Notes: a model not told the origin generated them from the sequence alone. Counted from the first letter of the stretch, positions 1-11,690 are shown. The stretch: DNA of 64,000 bases from Lophium mytilinum (GCA_010093605.1 MU004182.1:254231-318230); one strand, 5' to 3'. Numbers and translations are program-made.

Positions 1-12
1 GGACTGTACTAG

Positions 13-1419
13 TGGAATAACATACCTGCTTCACATCATGGTGTCTTCAAGGGCCCAGCCCAATCGAGCTATCACGGACAAGAAGTAAATGCATTCGAGG
101 CCTCAATTGATAGCGTCCACACAACCAGCGCAGCCTTACAGAGCGAACAACACCTTCAGTTACCAACAACAGACCCACCTTCCGTCGATCTGACCAAGCC
201 TTTTTGGAGTCCGACTCCTACCTCGTGCCCGGTCAAGACAGAGAGCGAGAGGTTCTTCGACGTCCAAATCAATGCTGCCAACTGGGACACCTCCAACTTC
301 TTCGACAAACCTTGCGACGTGACCCTTGCAGACCACGACTTTTTTGGCATACCTTTCACGGCAAGCTCAGACCGCGATATACACGGACTATCCCCAGCCG
401 CCACCACTTGGAACTTCCCCAGTTCACTCAGCGACCAGTCTGATTGCAGTCGGGCATTCAGCTTCACCGGGAGCCTCGACCATCCTTCGCCAACCAGCAC
501 ATACCTGAGTGATAGCACATACACCAATCCAAAGAACGGCCTGAGGGGCAGATACGATACAACGCATTCGCCAGATCCCCGGCTCTCTCTGGGAGCTCAT
601 CTCCTCGATTCGACAAGACTCTCCTCACAGCACAAGCTTGACATCCCCGCATATCAACCGGAACACGATGGCGAGATGTCGTGCGACTCAAACTTCGGAG
701 CCTTAGAACACTGTCAAACTACTCCGGATGCATTCCAGACACCAATGACCGCTAGGATATCATGGCCACCAGAGGATTGGGATCCAAATGCATGGGAACA
801 TCCGCAGGCAACTCCTAGCCAGAGCATAGCCCCGTGGAATAGCAGCGACATATTGCTCACTAATTATCGCGCCCAGAGCATTCAGAGTAACGACACATTG
901 CCACAGCGCCCATTCGAACAGATCAACCACTCACAATATGCCAATCCAACACAGGATGACCCTCAAACCATCCGGTTTCCGAACTCGCGGCGAAAGAGAG
1001 AAGACCACTTCCTGGTGACCTCTAAGCGAAAGGGAATGACATACAAGCAGATCCGCGAGAAGGGAGGGCTCCAGGCTGCAGAATCTACACTGAGAGGGAG
1101 GTTTAGGGCATTGACGAAGGATAGGAGGGACAGGGTACGAAAGCCAGTGTGGACGGACAAAGATGTGAGTATATTATGAAACGCAAGGGTAAAGACCTGC
1201 TTGCTAAACATGCGGCCGCAGATTCAACTCCTTCATCTCGCAGTCCAGCGGGAGATTGAGGGACTGGAAACCAGTGGTTTCTCCAGGGCGGCAGACATCC
1301 AAGCGCTTGGATCGAAAGTGTCCTGGAAGAAGGTGGCCGACTGTATCATGGCGAAAGGCGGGTCTTACCGTTTCGGCAACGCAACGTGCAAGAAGAAGTG
1401 GAAGGAATTGATGCACTAG
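13..1419 (+). CDS. Myb/SANT-like DNA-binding protein, 5' truncated
   Basis: The reading frame is open from just after an in-frame TAG at 10-12, which probably is an intron acceptor, so the start lies outside the window. There is no in-frame ATG until about position 676. Exon 1 ends at 1164, a 57 bp intron covers 1165-1221, and the last exon is 1222-1419 (phase 0). Most of the protein is Ser/Thr/Pro/Asn-rich low-complexity sequence. The C-terminal part has a basic stretch (SRRKRE), then a motif reading GMTYKQIREKGG, and after it a WTDKD...VSWKKVADCI...CKKKWKELM pattern, which is the Trp-spaced helix pattern of Myb/SANT-like domains in fungal transcription regulators. I infer a nuclear DNA-binding role; no target can be named. 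The protein ends directly after the domain. Confidence 0.7.
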
Positions 1420-1829
1420 GCTTGCGACTTATTTCGACGATTTGGCAGTATTGGGTAGCTGTGTACATTGGTACGATGGTGACTGGGAGTATTGAACTAA
1501 TGGATTCCGGGCGTGCTCTTACATTCACCGGCATTCTGCAATGCGAAAGCATCAGCGAGGCTCGATTTGTGTAGCGTTTACGCGTGCTTTTTGCATCACA
1601 CGATATAGATAGACCCACTAGGTAGCAAGCAAGGCATCGAATGCCTTCCAATGAAATAATATCTGGAAGACAACACCAAATAGGAACAATCGTGAAAGTT
1701 TGTAGAGCTGATGTCCGAACAAACTTGGGATCTTCACCTAGCACCAAGCCCGCGCCATCACACCAAGCATCTCTCAGCACCCATCGCGTCACCACCAACA
1801 GCCTCAATTGCTCTCTCCAACCGCCCATA
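1420..1829. other. Intergenic spacer, tandem genes
   Basis: This is the 3' flank of the Myb-like gene and the promoter of the Ap4A phosphorylase gene, both on the plus strand. I see no RNA gene, repeat or conserved ORF in it. Confidence 0.5.
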
Positions 1830-2974
1830 ATGCTACTCGGTCTCTCCGAACCTCTCCCACGTCTTGTGAACACCAAGTTCAGCGTCGCAAAGGCCGCGCA
1901 GCACCTCCTCTTCTCATCCACCGAACTCGCCGTCGTCCAGACCACAACGGGCATCCCGGTGAGTAAGTTACTTCCCTTTGCCGCTTCAGCTTTCTATAGA
2001 TATTGACTTCCTCCGAGTTTCAACTCCGGTACTGTCCAGCTCTCGCCAAGAAGCCCACAGCCTCGAAAGATGATGCGCCCCGCGAGAAGAAAGACCCGTT
2101 CGACAATCCCTCCCCCGATCTCTGGATAGCAGATATACCTGCCGCCAACCCAACACACCTTCTTGTTCTGAACAAGTTCCCAGTGATCGCAAATCACTTC
2201 ATACTCGCTACGAAACAAAGCAAGCCGCAGACGCATATGCTGGAAGATGATGATCTTGACGCGACGTATGCTTGTCTGAAGGCATGGGAAGAGGACAATC
2301 CGGCCAATAAAACACAGAGGCTATTTGCATTCTTCAACTCGGGAGAACATAGTGGAGCGAGTCAACCGCACCGGCATCTCCAGTTTCTCCCCGTCGAGAG
2401 CATGAGGAACGACAAGGCGTCTGCAGGATGGGACCCTCTCATCGACATAATTGCGTCAAGTCCAGATTCGTCGCAAACGGGTCAGCAATTCGCGAATATG
2501 ATGCAAGAGAACCGCACTAACAGCATCACAGAAGCCCAAGACTCCCTTCGGCAAGACCCAAGACTACCATTGACCCATTTCGTGTCCTCGATACCTACCA
2601 CCCCTACAACCTCCCAGCTCTTCCAAACCTACGAAGCTCTCTACAATGCTGCAGCAAGATCCGTACAGGCCTATAAACAGGCCTACCCCTCAATCGATCT
2701 CGCGCTACATGCGACTGAGGATGGTTCGCTCCCCATTAGCTACAATCTGGCGATGACAACAACGACGATGGCAATATTACCTCGAAGGAACGAAGGTAGT
2801 ATGCTACGAAGAGACGACGGGTCAGATATCGGCTTTGTCGCTTTGAATGGGACGGCGCTTGCTGGCACTCTCATGGTCAAGTATCAGGAAGAATGGGATG
2901 TGCTGAAGTCGCGGCCGGAGAAACTAGACAAGATATTGGAAGCAATTGGGTTGTCGCATCATCCTAGCTCCTGA
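1830..2974 (+). CDS. APA2: Ap4A phosphorylase (ATP adenylyltransferase)
   Basis: The two exons are 1830-1958 and 2018-2974, with a 59 bp intron between them, giving 361 aa. The family cleaves diadenosine tetraphosphate by phosphorolysis to ATP and ADP (yeast Apa1/Apa2) and so limits alarmone levels. The join gives the family sequence G-I-P-FQLRYCPAL. The HIT-like catalytic region is visible as SGASQPHRHLQFLP, around residues 155-168, preceded by LFAFFNSGEHSG. The N-terminal FDNPSPDLWI and NKFPVIANHFIL segments are also typical of the family. Length matches family members (about 320-370 aa). The start is the first ATG, upstream of the conserved LVNTKFSVAKAAQHL segment. Function is confident; assignment to Apa2 rather than Apa1 is by name convention only. 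Confidence 0.9.
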
Positions 2975-4272
2975 CTCTATGGGCATGGCCCGAAGCTATA
3001 ATCGAAGTTACTAAATCTCGATAGTGTGGGTTCCACGTCTTTGAACGAAACGAAAGAACTTTCGTTCCATTGAAACAACATTAGGGTACAACGCCCCATT
3101 ACCAAGGGAATTTTCTTCGGCACAACTCACTCGATGGATGCGCTATGATGTTTTCAGACAACGTAACCTTGTTTGAGCGTCGGTAAGGCTCGCGATGCGT
3201 CACACGAATTCTCCGATTCAGATCAGGGTAAGTCTTGAATGTAAGATGAATGCGCTTAGACGCCTTAGCTTGTCACGTAGGAGTTCTATCAAATCCTTAC
3301 CCTCCAAATTTTTATCCTGCTTGCGAGTGGCACGTTGATCTGGGGAAATGCGTGTGGACTCTGATATGATTTCTTGGGATCGCGTCCAACCCTACATTAA
3401 ACCAAATCGGCACCCGTACCTTCAAATTTCAGTGCAAGTATATCTTTGTACCATTCTATCCTTCAGTCTATGTACACTTTTACCACCTCTGCTAGGCTTG
3501 TGAGCCTGTAGGATTTTCAACTTCGGCGAGTTCGCGATCCTACGGTCCTTCTCTAAATCCGAGGATACGAACTTTCTGAGCGGCATCGAACGCATGCAAA
3601 ATGATTAGCTCATACAATGCATAGTATACAGCCCCAGAATTCAGACAGCAACTTTGCCCTCATCTTTGTCTATTTATGTCGCTTTACTGTACCTAGTATG
3701 TTCACGCCGCATGCACGCTCAGCCCCATCCTGAAACCCGGGAACCTCATTTTAGCCGCTCCCATATTCCCCGACCTAACGACGTTTCAGACTTTCCTGTG
3801 CCGCAACCAAGCCCCGCGGAATGATCAAAGAACCGGGCGGCGAGCATCATCCCTACAAATTGAGTGGATGTGCGTAGTCCGTCGCAAGGCGCCTAGGCAT
3901 CAGTCGGCAGTGAAGGCTTAGCCCATCCTGCACAACCAAATCGTCGTGCCACAAGGCGGGGCGTAGTTTGGGGTGAGGATGGAGAATGGGCAGATAAAGA
4001 TGGGCTGTGCCGCCTTCCGTGGTAGTGGTATATCTGGCATGTCTCTCGTCTTGAAACCTGTCTTATATTCCAATCTTCAACATCTCAACATCCTCGCGTG
4101 ATTTCTACTCTTCCTCCTCACCTTTCTTCACGTTGACTCATGCGGTGAAGAGTTTCTGAAGCTTGCGCACCCGAATTGTATAGACTAGCTCTTCTCCTCG
4201 CTGCCCACAACATTAACCTCATCGCTCCCCTACAACAAACACACCTACACGTCTCCAACCCTAGCCGCCATC
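2975..4272. other. Intergenic region of 1.3 kb
   Basis: I see no conserved ORF, tRNA or long repeat. The part next to 4273 carries a pyrimidine-rich stretch (about 4080-4260) typical of a fungal promoter and leader. The plus-strand ORF starting near 4176 has Arg/Pro/His-rich content and is a shadow of the downstream gene. Confidence 0.45.
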
Positions 4273-4967
4273 ATGATCATTGCAATCATCCTCCGCGTTG
4301 TCCAGGTCCGCCTCCCCACCTCCAAACAACCGCCCACACAGCTAACACACCCCCAGCTCATCTTCGCAGCCGTCGTCCTCGGCCTCTCCGTCGCCCTAAT
4401 CAAAAACCAGTACATCGGCAGCGCCCCAGCCACAATCAACTACAACGCCTTCTGCGGCGGCTTCGGCCTGCTCGCCGCCTTCCTCGGCATCGCCGCCATC
4501 TGGGTCGAAGCCCTAGGCGGGCTCGTCATGGCCGCCATCGACGGGCTCGCCAGCCTCTTCTTCCTCGCCGGAGGCCTGGTACGCACATCCTTCCCACCGT
4601 CCCTCACCATCCCACATCTCCTTTCCCATCCACATATGCCAACAGCATTCCCCGCCCTCAATTCGTTCGCTAACATCTAAAACCTCAGGCTGTCGTCATC
4701 ACCCTCCACGGCATCAGCTGCACCTCCAACAGCGAATCCAATTTGGAGAAGATGTTCTCCAACGCGCTGCTCAACAAAGGCTGTGCGCATTTCGAGGATG
4801 TCGGCTGGCTCTGCGGCGCGGACTTCGCGGCTGCGAGCGGGCGCTGCAAGAAGAATGAGGCGGATGCTGCGTTTGAGTTTATGAGCTTTGCGCTGTGTGC
4901 GGGTTGTGCGGTGCTCTCGTTCTTGGCGATGAGGAGGGGGAGCGGGACGAAAGGGGCGTTGGTTTAG
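4273..4967 (+). CDS. MARVEL-domain (NCE102-like) membrane protein
   Basis: The three exons are 4273-4305, 4357-4578 and 4689-4967, giving 177 aa. Four hydrophobic segments are visible: LIFAAVVLGLSVALI, then FCGGFGLLAAFLGIAAIW, then LGGLVMAAIDGLASLFFLAGG running into AVVITL, and FMSFALCAGCAVLSFLAM. The loop before the last segment carries Cys residues and ends in the short motif GRCKKNEADAAFEF. This matches fungal MARVEL/NCE102 (non-classical export) proteins, which in yeast sit in plasma-membrane eisosome domains. The first intron is 51 bp, divisible by three and without an in-frame stop, so its retention would only add 17 residues; I remove it because of good GTCCGC/CCCCAG ends, a gctaac branch site and continuity of the first membrane helix. 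Confidence 0.75.
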
Positions 4968-5537
4968 GGGGTTGGTGACTGCCTGGGGGCATTTGGGACG
5001 CGATTAGGAAGTTGCAAGAGCGTGGTTTGGGGGGGGTTAGTGGTGAGCTGAGGGTTCTTAGTTGGAGCTGGATAGGGGCGGGAACGGGGATGGGTTGGAT
5101 GGTTGCTTGATGCTTGGGAAATGGGTTTTAGGGGGGCGTTGTGGTTTATAGAGCGTGGCGCTCTTAAACGGATGATATTACACGAGGCATAAGTCTGTCT
5201 TAGCAGGAAAAGGTGGCATAGCAGATCCTAGCTCCTAATTTCATTAATTTAAAGTCAAACTGGTATACTCTGGCTTGCTCCTGCACAATGTGCGTCAACA
5301 ATCTATTAGGATCGCAATCGCGAGAGAAGTCTGTAATCCTAGATAATCAGTAGAGTGGCTCCGCCACCTCTGACAATCGCAACATCAGGTACACATGCAT
5401 AGACTGGATGCGTGCAGCATCGCTCCAGACGCATATTAGTACATCACGGCACCGCCACAGCCAAGACAGAAAATTGGATACAGATCTATACACTTTTGAA
5501 CTCCGCCAATGAATGCGAATCAAGCAAACGAGCCATA
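4968..5537. other. Convergent 3' spacer
   Basis: This is the space between the ends of two convergent genes. Its left part (about 4968-5160) is G-rich on the plus strand. I see nothing else in it. Confidence 0.4.
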
Positions 5538-7102
5538 TCATAGCTCGCTCATCTCAACACTCTCCCCGCGATAATGTCCGGCTACCAAGAACGCTAACTC
5601 TAGGGCTTGCTTCTCATTGAGCCGGGGATCGCAGTATGTCGTGTAGTTTAAACTTAGATCCTCTTCGTTGAGGCCCTCGCTCCCACCTACGCACTCAGTG
5701 ACTGCGTCGCCGGTTAATTCTAGGTGCATGCCTCCGAGGAAGGAGCCGTGCTGTTGGTGGATCTTCAGCGCGGAGGAGAGCTCGGAGAAGATGCTGCTGA
5801 AGTGGCGGGTTTTGATGCCGCTGGGAGTGCTGCGGGTGTTGCTGGGGGGAAAGTGAGCATATACCGTATCATAGTGACCTCGATACAATTTGGGGAGAGG
5901 GGGAAGGAGATAAACATACCCATGCATAGGATCACATTGCCAAACAACCACATGGCCGCTCGCTTTTACCGCTTCAATATGCGGTCCAAGCATGCTCTCC
6001 ACCTTGTCCTCCCCGTACCGCGTGATAAGCGTGATCTTCCCGACCTCCTTGCGCGGATTCACGATATCAAGAAGCTGAACTAGCTCCGCGTTCTTCATCG
6101 ACGGACCTACCTTAATACCAATCGGGTTTTCCAGCCCACGGAAGTACTCAACATGCGCGCCGTCGATCTGCCGTGTCCGGTCGCCTATCCAGAGGAAGTG
6201 GGCCGAGGTGTTGTACCAGCCTTTCCTATCCGCAGAGGTAATCGACGAGTCGTAGTTTGCCGGATGCCGCAAGCGTCGAGTAAGACACTGCTCGTACTCC
6301 AGCACCAAGCCCTCGTGACTCGTGTACAGATCGACGGTTTGAAGCTGTCCGGCCGTGTCCGCGCCAATGGTACGCATGAAGCGGAGAGAGTCTGAGATGC
6401 TCGTAACAATGCGCTGGTACTTCGACTGCAGCGATTTGTCGCGGACGTGCCCGAGGCCCCAGTCCATAGGGTTGTGCAGGTCCGCGACGCCGCTTGAGAG
6501 CTGGGCGCGCGTGTAGTTGAGCGTCGTGGCAGAGTGGAAGTACGCACTAACAAGCCTCTCCGGGTTTGGTGTGCGATCAGCGATGTCGAAGCCGTTCAAG
6601 ATGTCGCCACGGAAGCTAGGCATTTGAACACCGTCGATGGTTTCCATAGGGCTAGATCGCGGTTTGGCATATTGGCCGGCCATTCGTGCTATGCGGACGA
6701 CGGGCTTGTTCGCTCCCCAGATGAGCACTAAACTCATCTGGAGAAGGAGCTTGATCTTGGAATCGATCGGATCGTCAGAACAGTAGGAGAATAGCTCGGC
6801 GCAGTCGCCGCCCTGGAGGAGGAACGCTTTGCCGAGAGCTGCATCGTGGAGACTTTTCTTGAGCTTGATGATTTCAGTGGGTGTGACGATTGGGGGGAGG
6901 CTTTCCAATTTAGTCAGGGCGGCTGTGAGAGCAGATGCTGAATCGTATGTGACATCTTGCTTTATTGGTTTCGTTCTCCAAGCTGTTAAATAGAGTTAGA
7001 CAGGTTCTTAGTCTGGTCTTGGATGAGATAATTGTAGCCCTCACATGATGGTGTCCATTCAATTTCTGAAGGAGCTGAGATGCCAGCCCCATCATAAGCC
7101 AT
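5538..7102 (-). CDS. Class II DAHP synthase
   Basis: The exons on the minus strand are 7102-7045, 6982-5920 and 5841-5538, giving 474 aa. The enzyme condenses phosphoenolpyruvate with erythrose 4-phosphate, the first step of the shikimate pathway. This is the plant/microbial class II fold, distinct from the class I enzymes Aro3/Aro4 of yeast. Motifs seen are EWTPSSWRTKPIKQ at the N-terminus, LPPIVTP, FLLQGGDCAELF, RIARMAGQYAKPRS, THEGLVLEYE as TSHEGLVLEYE, FLWIGDRTRQ, GIKVGPSM, ITRYGEDK, VVWQCDPMHGNT and GGMHLELTGD. The small first exon (19 codons) is supported by those family residues. The second intron is 78 bp, in phase and stop-free, but it interrupts the conserved DPMHGNT motif, so it must be removed. 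It is divergent from the HYPK-like gene. Confidence 0.93.
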
Positions 7103-7717
7103 TCTTAGCTGCAGCGAAACAGAAACAAGAACGTTTGACGAGAGCTGAGTATCAAGTCGCGTTAGAACCTTGAAATTTGTCCCTAGACAATGCGTTAGAC
7201 TCTTATTGACGTTCGCCAGACAAAAATGTCTTTGATCTTGGACAGCTTGAGAATTTGACAGTAGAAAACAAAGAAATCAGGCACCAGACACGAATCATCA
7301 AAAGCACAAGAACTTGATATCAACAGACTGAGAGCACATCGCACTTACTCGGCCCTCAGGAGTCCTAGATGAAGAGGACAGATGCTATATCACAATGAGT
7401 CACCTAAATTTCCGAATAGATGAAAAGACCACCGAAAGAACGAATAGAGGTAAATTAAACCCCACAGATTATCGCAACAGTATCAGCACCTTTATTGCAG
7501 CTTTCAAAGCAAGTCGCAGCGCCGATGAGATTGATGTAGAATTCCAAAGCATCCGAGCCACAAAAACACAATTAATTGGGGAACCCCACCGTGAAAATTG
7601 CACCAATCACCATTCCCGCTTCCACAACTCTCATTCAACCTCCAAATCACCTTCAAACTCCTCTCAGACTCAACCTGCACTATCCTCTCCGTCCTCAAAA
7701 ACCTCAATTCCTTCAAA
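7103..7717. promoter_or_regulatory. Divergent promoter region
   Basis: A 615 bp space between the divergent DAHP synthase and HYPK-like genes must hold both promoters. A pyrimidine-rich run, about 7600-7715, precedes the plus-strand ATG. No specific binding site can be claimed. Confidence 0.4.
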
Positions 7718-8162
7718 ATGGCCGAACCCCAACCCCCCGACGTCCACGAAGGCGCCTCCACCCCTCCCCCACCGACCGGCACAGCCGAAGACCGCAAAGC
7801 CGCCGCCGCGCTCTCCTCCCTAGACACACACGACGACGACGGCAGCTCGAAGGCGAACACCGATGCCGCGGCGCTAGGGGAAGCGATGAAGAACCTGGGT
7901 GTGGGGGAGAAGGCGGAGACGGTGAAGAAGGTTGAGGAGGCGCCGAAGAAGGTAGTCAAGGTCGATGCTGCGGATGTGGGGTTGTTGGTGAGTTTACGCA
8001 CCTTTAGACAAGGCTGAGGCACAGAGAGCGGGTATGCTAATATGCCGGGGGTCACAGGTTGAGCAATTAGAGCTCTCGAAGGCGAAGGCGACGGAGCTGT
8101 TGAAGGCGCATGAGGGAGATGCGGTGAAGGCTATGACGGCGTTTGTGACGGCGTCTGCGTGA
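7718..8162 (+). CDS. HYPK-like protein with C-terminal UBA domain
   Basis: The exons are 7718-7987 and 8058-8162, giving 124 aa. The C-terminal part, VEQLELSKAKATELLKAHEG followed by DAVKAMTAFV, is the NAC-alpha/HYPK type UBA domain. In other eukaryotes HYPK binds the N-terminal acetyltransferase NatA (Naa10/Naa15) at the ribosome and acts as a chaperone-like regulator. The N-terminal half is Pro/Ala/Lys/Asp-rich and looks disordered. The intron (70 bp) has GTGAGT at its 5' end. The stop codon TGA overlaps a GTGAGT sequence at 8160, so a further 3' exon is formally possible, but the continuation I read does not look like protein. An NAC-alpha identity is unlikely because the NAC domain is absent. 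Confidence 0.8.
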
Positions 8163-8598
8163 GTGGGAGAGGGGGTCTGGGATGGCATATATACTTGACA
8201 GGTGTTCAGCATTGCGATGGCGTTTCGGATTAGAGAAAAGCCCGAGGGAAACCTCTGACGGTTGCGCATGAGGGTTAGAGCTTGAACATTTCTCCTCAGG
8301 CCCGATATGTGTGTATTGATACATCATCCAAGTGCGGTTATACGTGCTTGCTTGAAGAACGCCTGATTTGGTATGAGGGTGATATTCATACGCTTGATCT
8401 GAAGGTCTAACCTATATGCCTCAACTCATATATTGAGAGTAGGCATTTTTAAGTGTGCGGAGGGCTTGTCTTCTCTACAAATTAACGATCAGACCCTGGT
8501 ATATATACGAGTCGTGCGCTCAAGTCTGATACTGCCACAGTTTTCTCCAAACTTCTGTATCCAACAGGTAGCACATAATCATGTTTGCACACCACGCT
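8163..8598. other. Convergent 3' spacer
   Basis: The space lies between the ends of the HYPK-like and fasciclin genes. No feature is visible in it. Confidence 0.4.
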
Positions 8599-9906
8599 CT
8601 ACAACAGCATACGCGCAACCCACATCGCCATCCCAATGATCATTGCCTCCCCACTTCCTGATCCTCCACCCCTTCCACCCGCACCACCCTTCGAGTTTGT
8701 ACTCGTAGCACTCACACCTCCATACCCTGTCGTCGCCGCCTGCGTCCCAAATCCGTACCCAGCCACCGAACTCGCCGCGGCCTGCGGGACTTCTGTAACA
8801 ATTACCCATGGCATCCATGTGGTGAATGGCGCGGCGCTCACGCTCGGCTTGCCATCCGCACTGTACAATGGCAGAGCCGTCGCGCGTGTCGGCTGGGGCT
8901 TATTATCCGCCTCTTGGGGATCTAAGACAGCATCGATGACGTGCATAACGCCGTTTGCAATGAGCAGATCCTGTGTAAGGATGCGGGCGGAGTTGACAAA
9001 GAGCGAGTTCGAGGAGAAAGAGATGGTAAGCGATTCGCCAGCAAGGGTGGTCAGGGTAGTGCTATTGCCATCGGTAAAGTTTGTACTATACCAGGGCCCG
9101 AGGGGGGAGCTAACGATGTGGTATTTCAGGAGTGTCGACAGGGCCGTTGGGTCTTTAGCTATGTTCGAGATCGCATTGTTGATAGTGTTCAAAGCCGCGT
9201 TGTTCGGCGCGAAAATGGTCAGATCGGAAGTTGAGTTGAGTAAGGCGGCGACGGCTGTGACGCTCTTATTGGGCGAGTAGTATGCTGCACCAAGGAAAGA
9301 CGTAAGCTGGAACGGCTCGGCGGCAGTGGAAAAGAGCTCAGCAGTGTCCGGGAAGTGGGTCGGGGGCGTGACAAGAGAGCTGATGATGTGGATAATACCA
9401 CCGGCGAATTTGATATCGGTTTCGACTGCAGGCGAGCGCGAAGATTGTCCCGAAACCCAGATCATCTCTTTCGTGTTCTGCATGACGCCGCCAATGCGCT
9501 GACCGGCCGTCACATTGCTCATGGTGGCATTGTTGAGCCAGGTCGGGAAGTACTGGAAGGTTGGCTTCAGGTCATCAGACCCAATGGATCCTGGAACAAT
9601 GTGGTAATTCAAGATGTTCTGAATAGCGACCACATCATTGTGGTCGAAGGCAGGGCCCACAACAGGGTAGTATATCGTCTTTGCGAAGGCATCGTTGTTC
9701 GGCGCGAGGACAGTGATGGGCGAAGAGGAAGGCTGCTTTTCGAGGCGCGCAAGAAGGTCGGGATACGAGTTCTCGAGAACGTTTTTAAAGGTGGAGAGAT
9801 TTGCGGTCTTATCAAGGATGTCACTGAAGGACGGGAGATCGGCGGCTAGGGTGCATGATGCGAAGAGGAGCGAGGCACTGAAGGTGAGGAAACGACTGGA
9901 TAGCAT
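8599..9906 (-). CDS. Secreted fasciclin (FAS1) protein, two domains
   Basis: A single exon of 435 aa. A signal peptide (MLSSRFLTFSASLLFASCTLAA) is followed by two FAS1 domains: the first about residues 25-185 (with ITVLAPNNDAFA and ILNYHIVPG), the second about residues 190-330 (with LTIFAPNNAALN, LLKYHIVSS and NGVMHVIDAVL). The tail is Ser/Gly/Ala-rich and ends in a hydrophobic segment after GSGSGEA, the layout of a GPI attachment signal. FAS1 proteins act in adhesion or at the cell wall; in fungi they are cell-surface or secreted. Several N-x-S/T sites are present, mostly in the FAS1 domains. The specific function is unknown. Confidence 0.88.
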   Translation of the reverse strand: MLSSRFLTFSASLLFASCTLAADLPSFSDILDKTANLSTFKNVLENSYPDLLARLEKQPSSSPITVLAPNNDAFAKTIYYPVVGPAFDHNDVVAIQNILNYHIVPGSIGSDDLKPTFQYFPTWLNNATMSNVTAGQRIGGVMQNTKEMIWVSGQSSRSPAVETDIKFAGGIIHIISSLVTPPTHFPDTAELFSTAAEPFQLTSFLGAAYYSPNKSVTAVAALLNSTSDLTIFAPNNAALNTINNAISNIAKDPTALSTLLKYHIVSSPLGPWYSTNFTDGNSTTLTTLAGESLTISFSSNSLFVNSARILTQDLLIANGVMHVIDAVLDPQEADNKPQPTRATALPLYSADGKPSVSAAPFTTWMPWVIVTEVPQAAASSVAGYGFGTQAATTGYGGVSATSTNSKGGAGGRGGGSGSGEAMIIGMAMWVARMLL

Positions 9907-11030
9907 AGTGCAGCTATGTTGTGGCTACGCGCATCACACGGCGAGAAAGAAACGAGCGTGGTGTTGAGGACGACAAGGTCCTTGGAAATGCGATTGACGA
10001 GGACGAAAGCGGAGAGGCACACGCTTGACCTTATGAAAGGACTTGTGGCGCTGTCGCAAATGTTTATTGGCAAGATAAGACCGCCCGGCATCTAAATTGG
10101 GCACCAAGCCACAGAAAACCATGGAAAGGGGTGAGCTAGCTAAGACGGGGGCAGGTCTGGGCACAGGGCTGAAGGAGAGGGCCATCGTCCTACCGGCCTG
10201 GCCGTCTTGAGCTGCCGTTGTGCATTACAGTCTGTCCACGCAGGATGGAATAGAATGCTACGAACAATATCAAGATATTCTGTGGCTGTGGTTGTCGGTC
10301 AGTCATGATGGAGGTGTGGTTGATGATTTGACGCAGGGATTCTACCCGCTAGCACTAGTACAGAGACGGCGGCCGGATCTGTGGCACTAGCCCTGAGTGA
10401 GGGGCAGGGGGAACAGGGGTGCCAAATGCTCCGCCGAGGCCCACTCATATATTTTATATGTCTAGGTAGACATGCACATTTGCTTTAGACGTCTCGTATA
10501 CGTGCGCTCTTTGAGTTGTAATAGCTGATCCATAAGCAAAGGCGCTACTTATAATGGGATGCGTTCAGCGTTGAGGGTTGGCCGCTATCTCCCAACCTTG
10601 CGACGAAAAGTGGCATTGCATGAGAGAGACTCTGCCTCGCCATATGCTACCTCGTCGCACCAGCCTTGATGAGAAGTATTTATAGCACCATAAATAGATG
10701 TGGAATAAATCCTGTTGCTGCCATGTCTACCGAGGCCGGCTTTGTCGCTTGCTGAGGCTGTATCATGCAGGGGAAGTCAGGCGCTTAATGATAGATGAAT
10801 CAACACGCCAAAACGCCATATAATTATAGCTTCTGCAGGATAGTGCGTCAGTAAGACAAGAACCAGTCGCTAGATTGTGATATTGCATGATCGACGAAGC
10901 CAGACACTGCCGAGAGAATGGCCGAGTGATAGCGCACGTGACCCAATCTAATCAGATCCGACAAATCGTCATCGACATCAAGAAATTCGAGCTTCACAAT
11001 TATGCCTCAGAAATTACCCTCGATCCCACA
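9907..11030. promoter_or_regulatory. Divergent intergenic region, 1.1 kb
   Basis: This region holds the promoters of the fasciclin gene (left, minus) and the small plus-strand gene (right). I see no RNA gene or long repeat. An upstream in-frame ATG at 10887 would add 48 residues to the right-hand gene but is not favoured. Confidence 0.4.
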
Positions 11031-11690
11031 ATGGGCTCCTCCGCCTCCAAAGGTGCGCGCGCAGCCGGTAACGCCGCTCGCAAGTACCCAACGCGGGTCA
11101 CAAATCCCACAAACGCGCCTCCGTCTGCTCCTCCAGTAGCACCAGGCGGCCGACCTGGACCTACAGTACATCCAGCACCGCAGGCAACCCAGACGAAGAC
11201 TGAAGGTAAGCCAAGTCACTTTTCTGACCTTGACACGGAACTGTTTGCTAATCATCATCCCTCCATAGCAGTAAACCTCGACGGCCAAGACCCAACCTTC
11301 GCCGCTCAGCTCCGCTCCCTCGGCGCCGTCCAACCAAATCCCCACTACTCCTCCACCTCGACATCCCCTCTAGACCCCCAACGCTCTGCGGATATAGACT
11401 ACACCTCCCAGCCCACATCGCAATACTCTTCCGCGTACCCCGACCCGAGCACCAACCCCGCGCTGACCGTGCTTGTGGCACGGACGAGACTCCAGCAGCT
11501 GGCGGAAGATGAGCTGTCGCAAACAGGCCGTAGGGGCTTTGAGGGGCGGTCGTTTGTGGATGTCACGGCTGTGAGGCAGGCTATGATGCTTGTGCAGCGA
11601 GGGGATACGCAGAGTAAGGCAGAGGAGACAGTGGGGTTAAAGAAGGGGCGGTTAGGGGCGCTAGGGAGAGGCATTGTAGAGGCTGTGTAG
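11031..11690 (+). CDS. Conserved-looking protein with N-myristoylation motif
   Basis: The exons are 11031-11205 and 11269 (or 11272)-11690, giving about 198 aa. The chosen ATG gives an N-terminus MGSSASKGARAAG, a good fit to the N-myristoylation pattern MGxxxSK; the alternative ATG at 10887 would bury it. The first half is Pro/Ala-rich and likely flexible. The C-terminal half contains a charged helical region (VLVARTRLQQLAEDEL) and, after a Gly-rich turn, a segment FVDVTAVRQAMMLVQRGD with KGRLGALG at the end that looks like a helix-turn-helix. I do not recognise the family with certainty. Membrane anchoring is inferred from the N-terminus only. The intron is in phase and its acceptor has two choices three bases apart. 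Confidence 0.65.
   Translation: MGSSASKGARAAGNAARKYPTRVTNPTNAPPSAPPVAPGGRPGPTVHPAPQATQTKTEGKPSHFSDLDTELFANHHPSIAVNLDGQDPTFAAQLRSLGAVQPNPHYSSTSTSPLDPQRSADIDYTSQPTSQYSSAYPDPSTNPALTVLVARTRLQQLAEDELSQTGRRGFEGRSFVDVTAVRQAMMLVQRGDTQSKAEETVGLKKGRLGALGRGIVEAV

Noticed and set aside
4176-4673. Plus-strand Arg/Pro/His-rich ORF
   Set aside because: Shadow frame of the MARVEL-type gene, which has membrane helices and matching introns.
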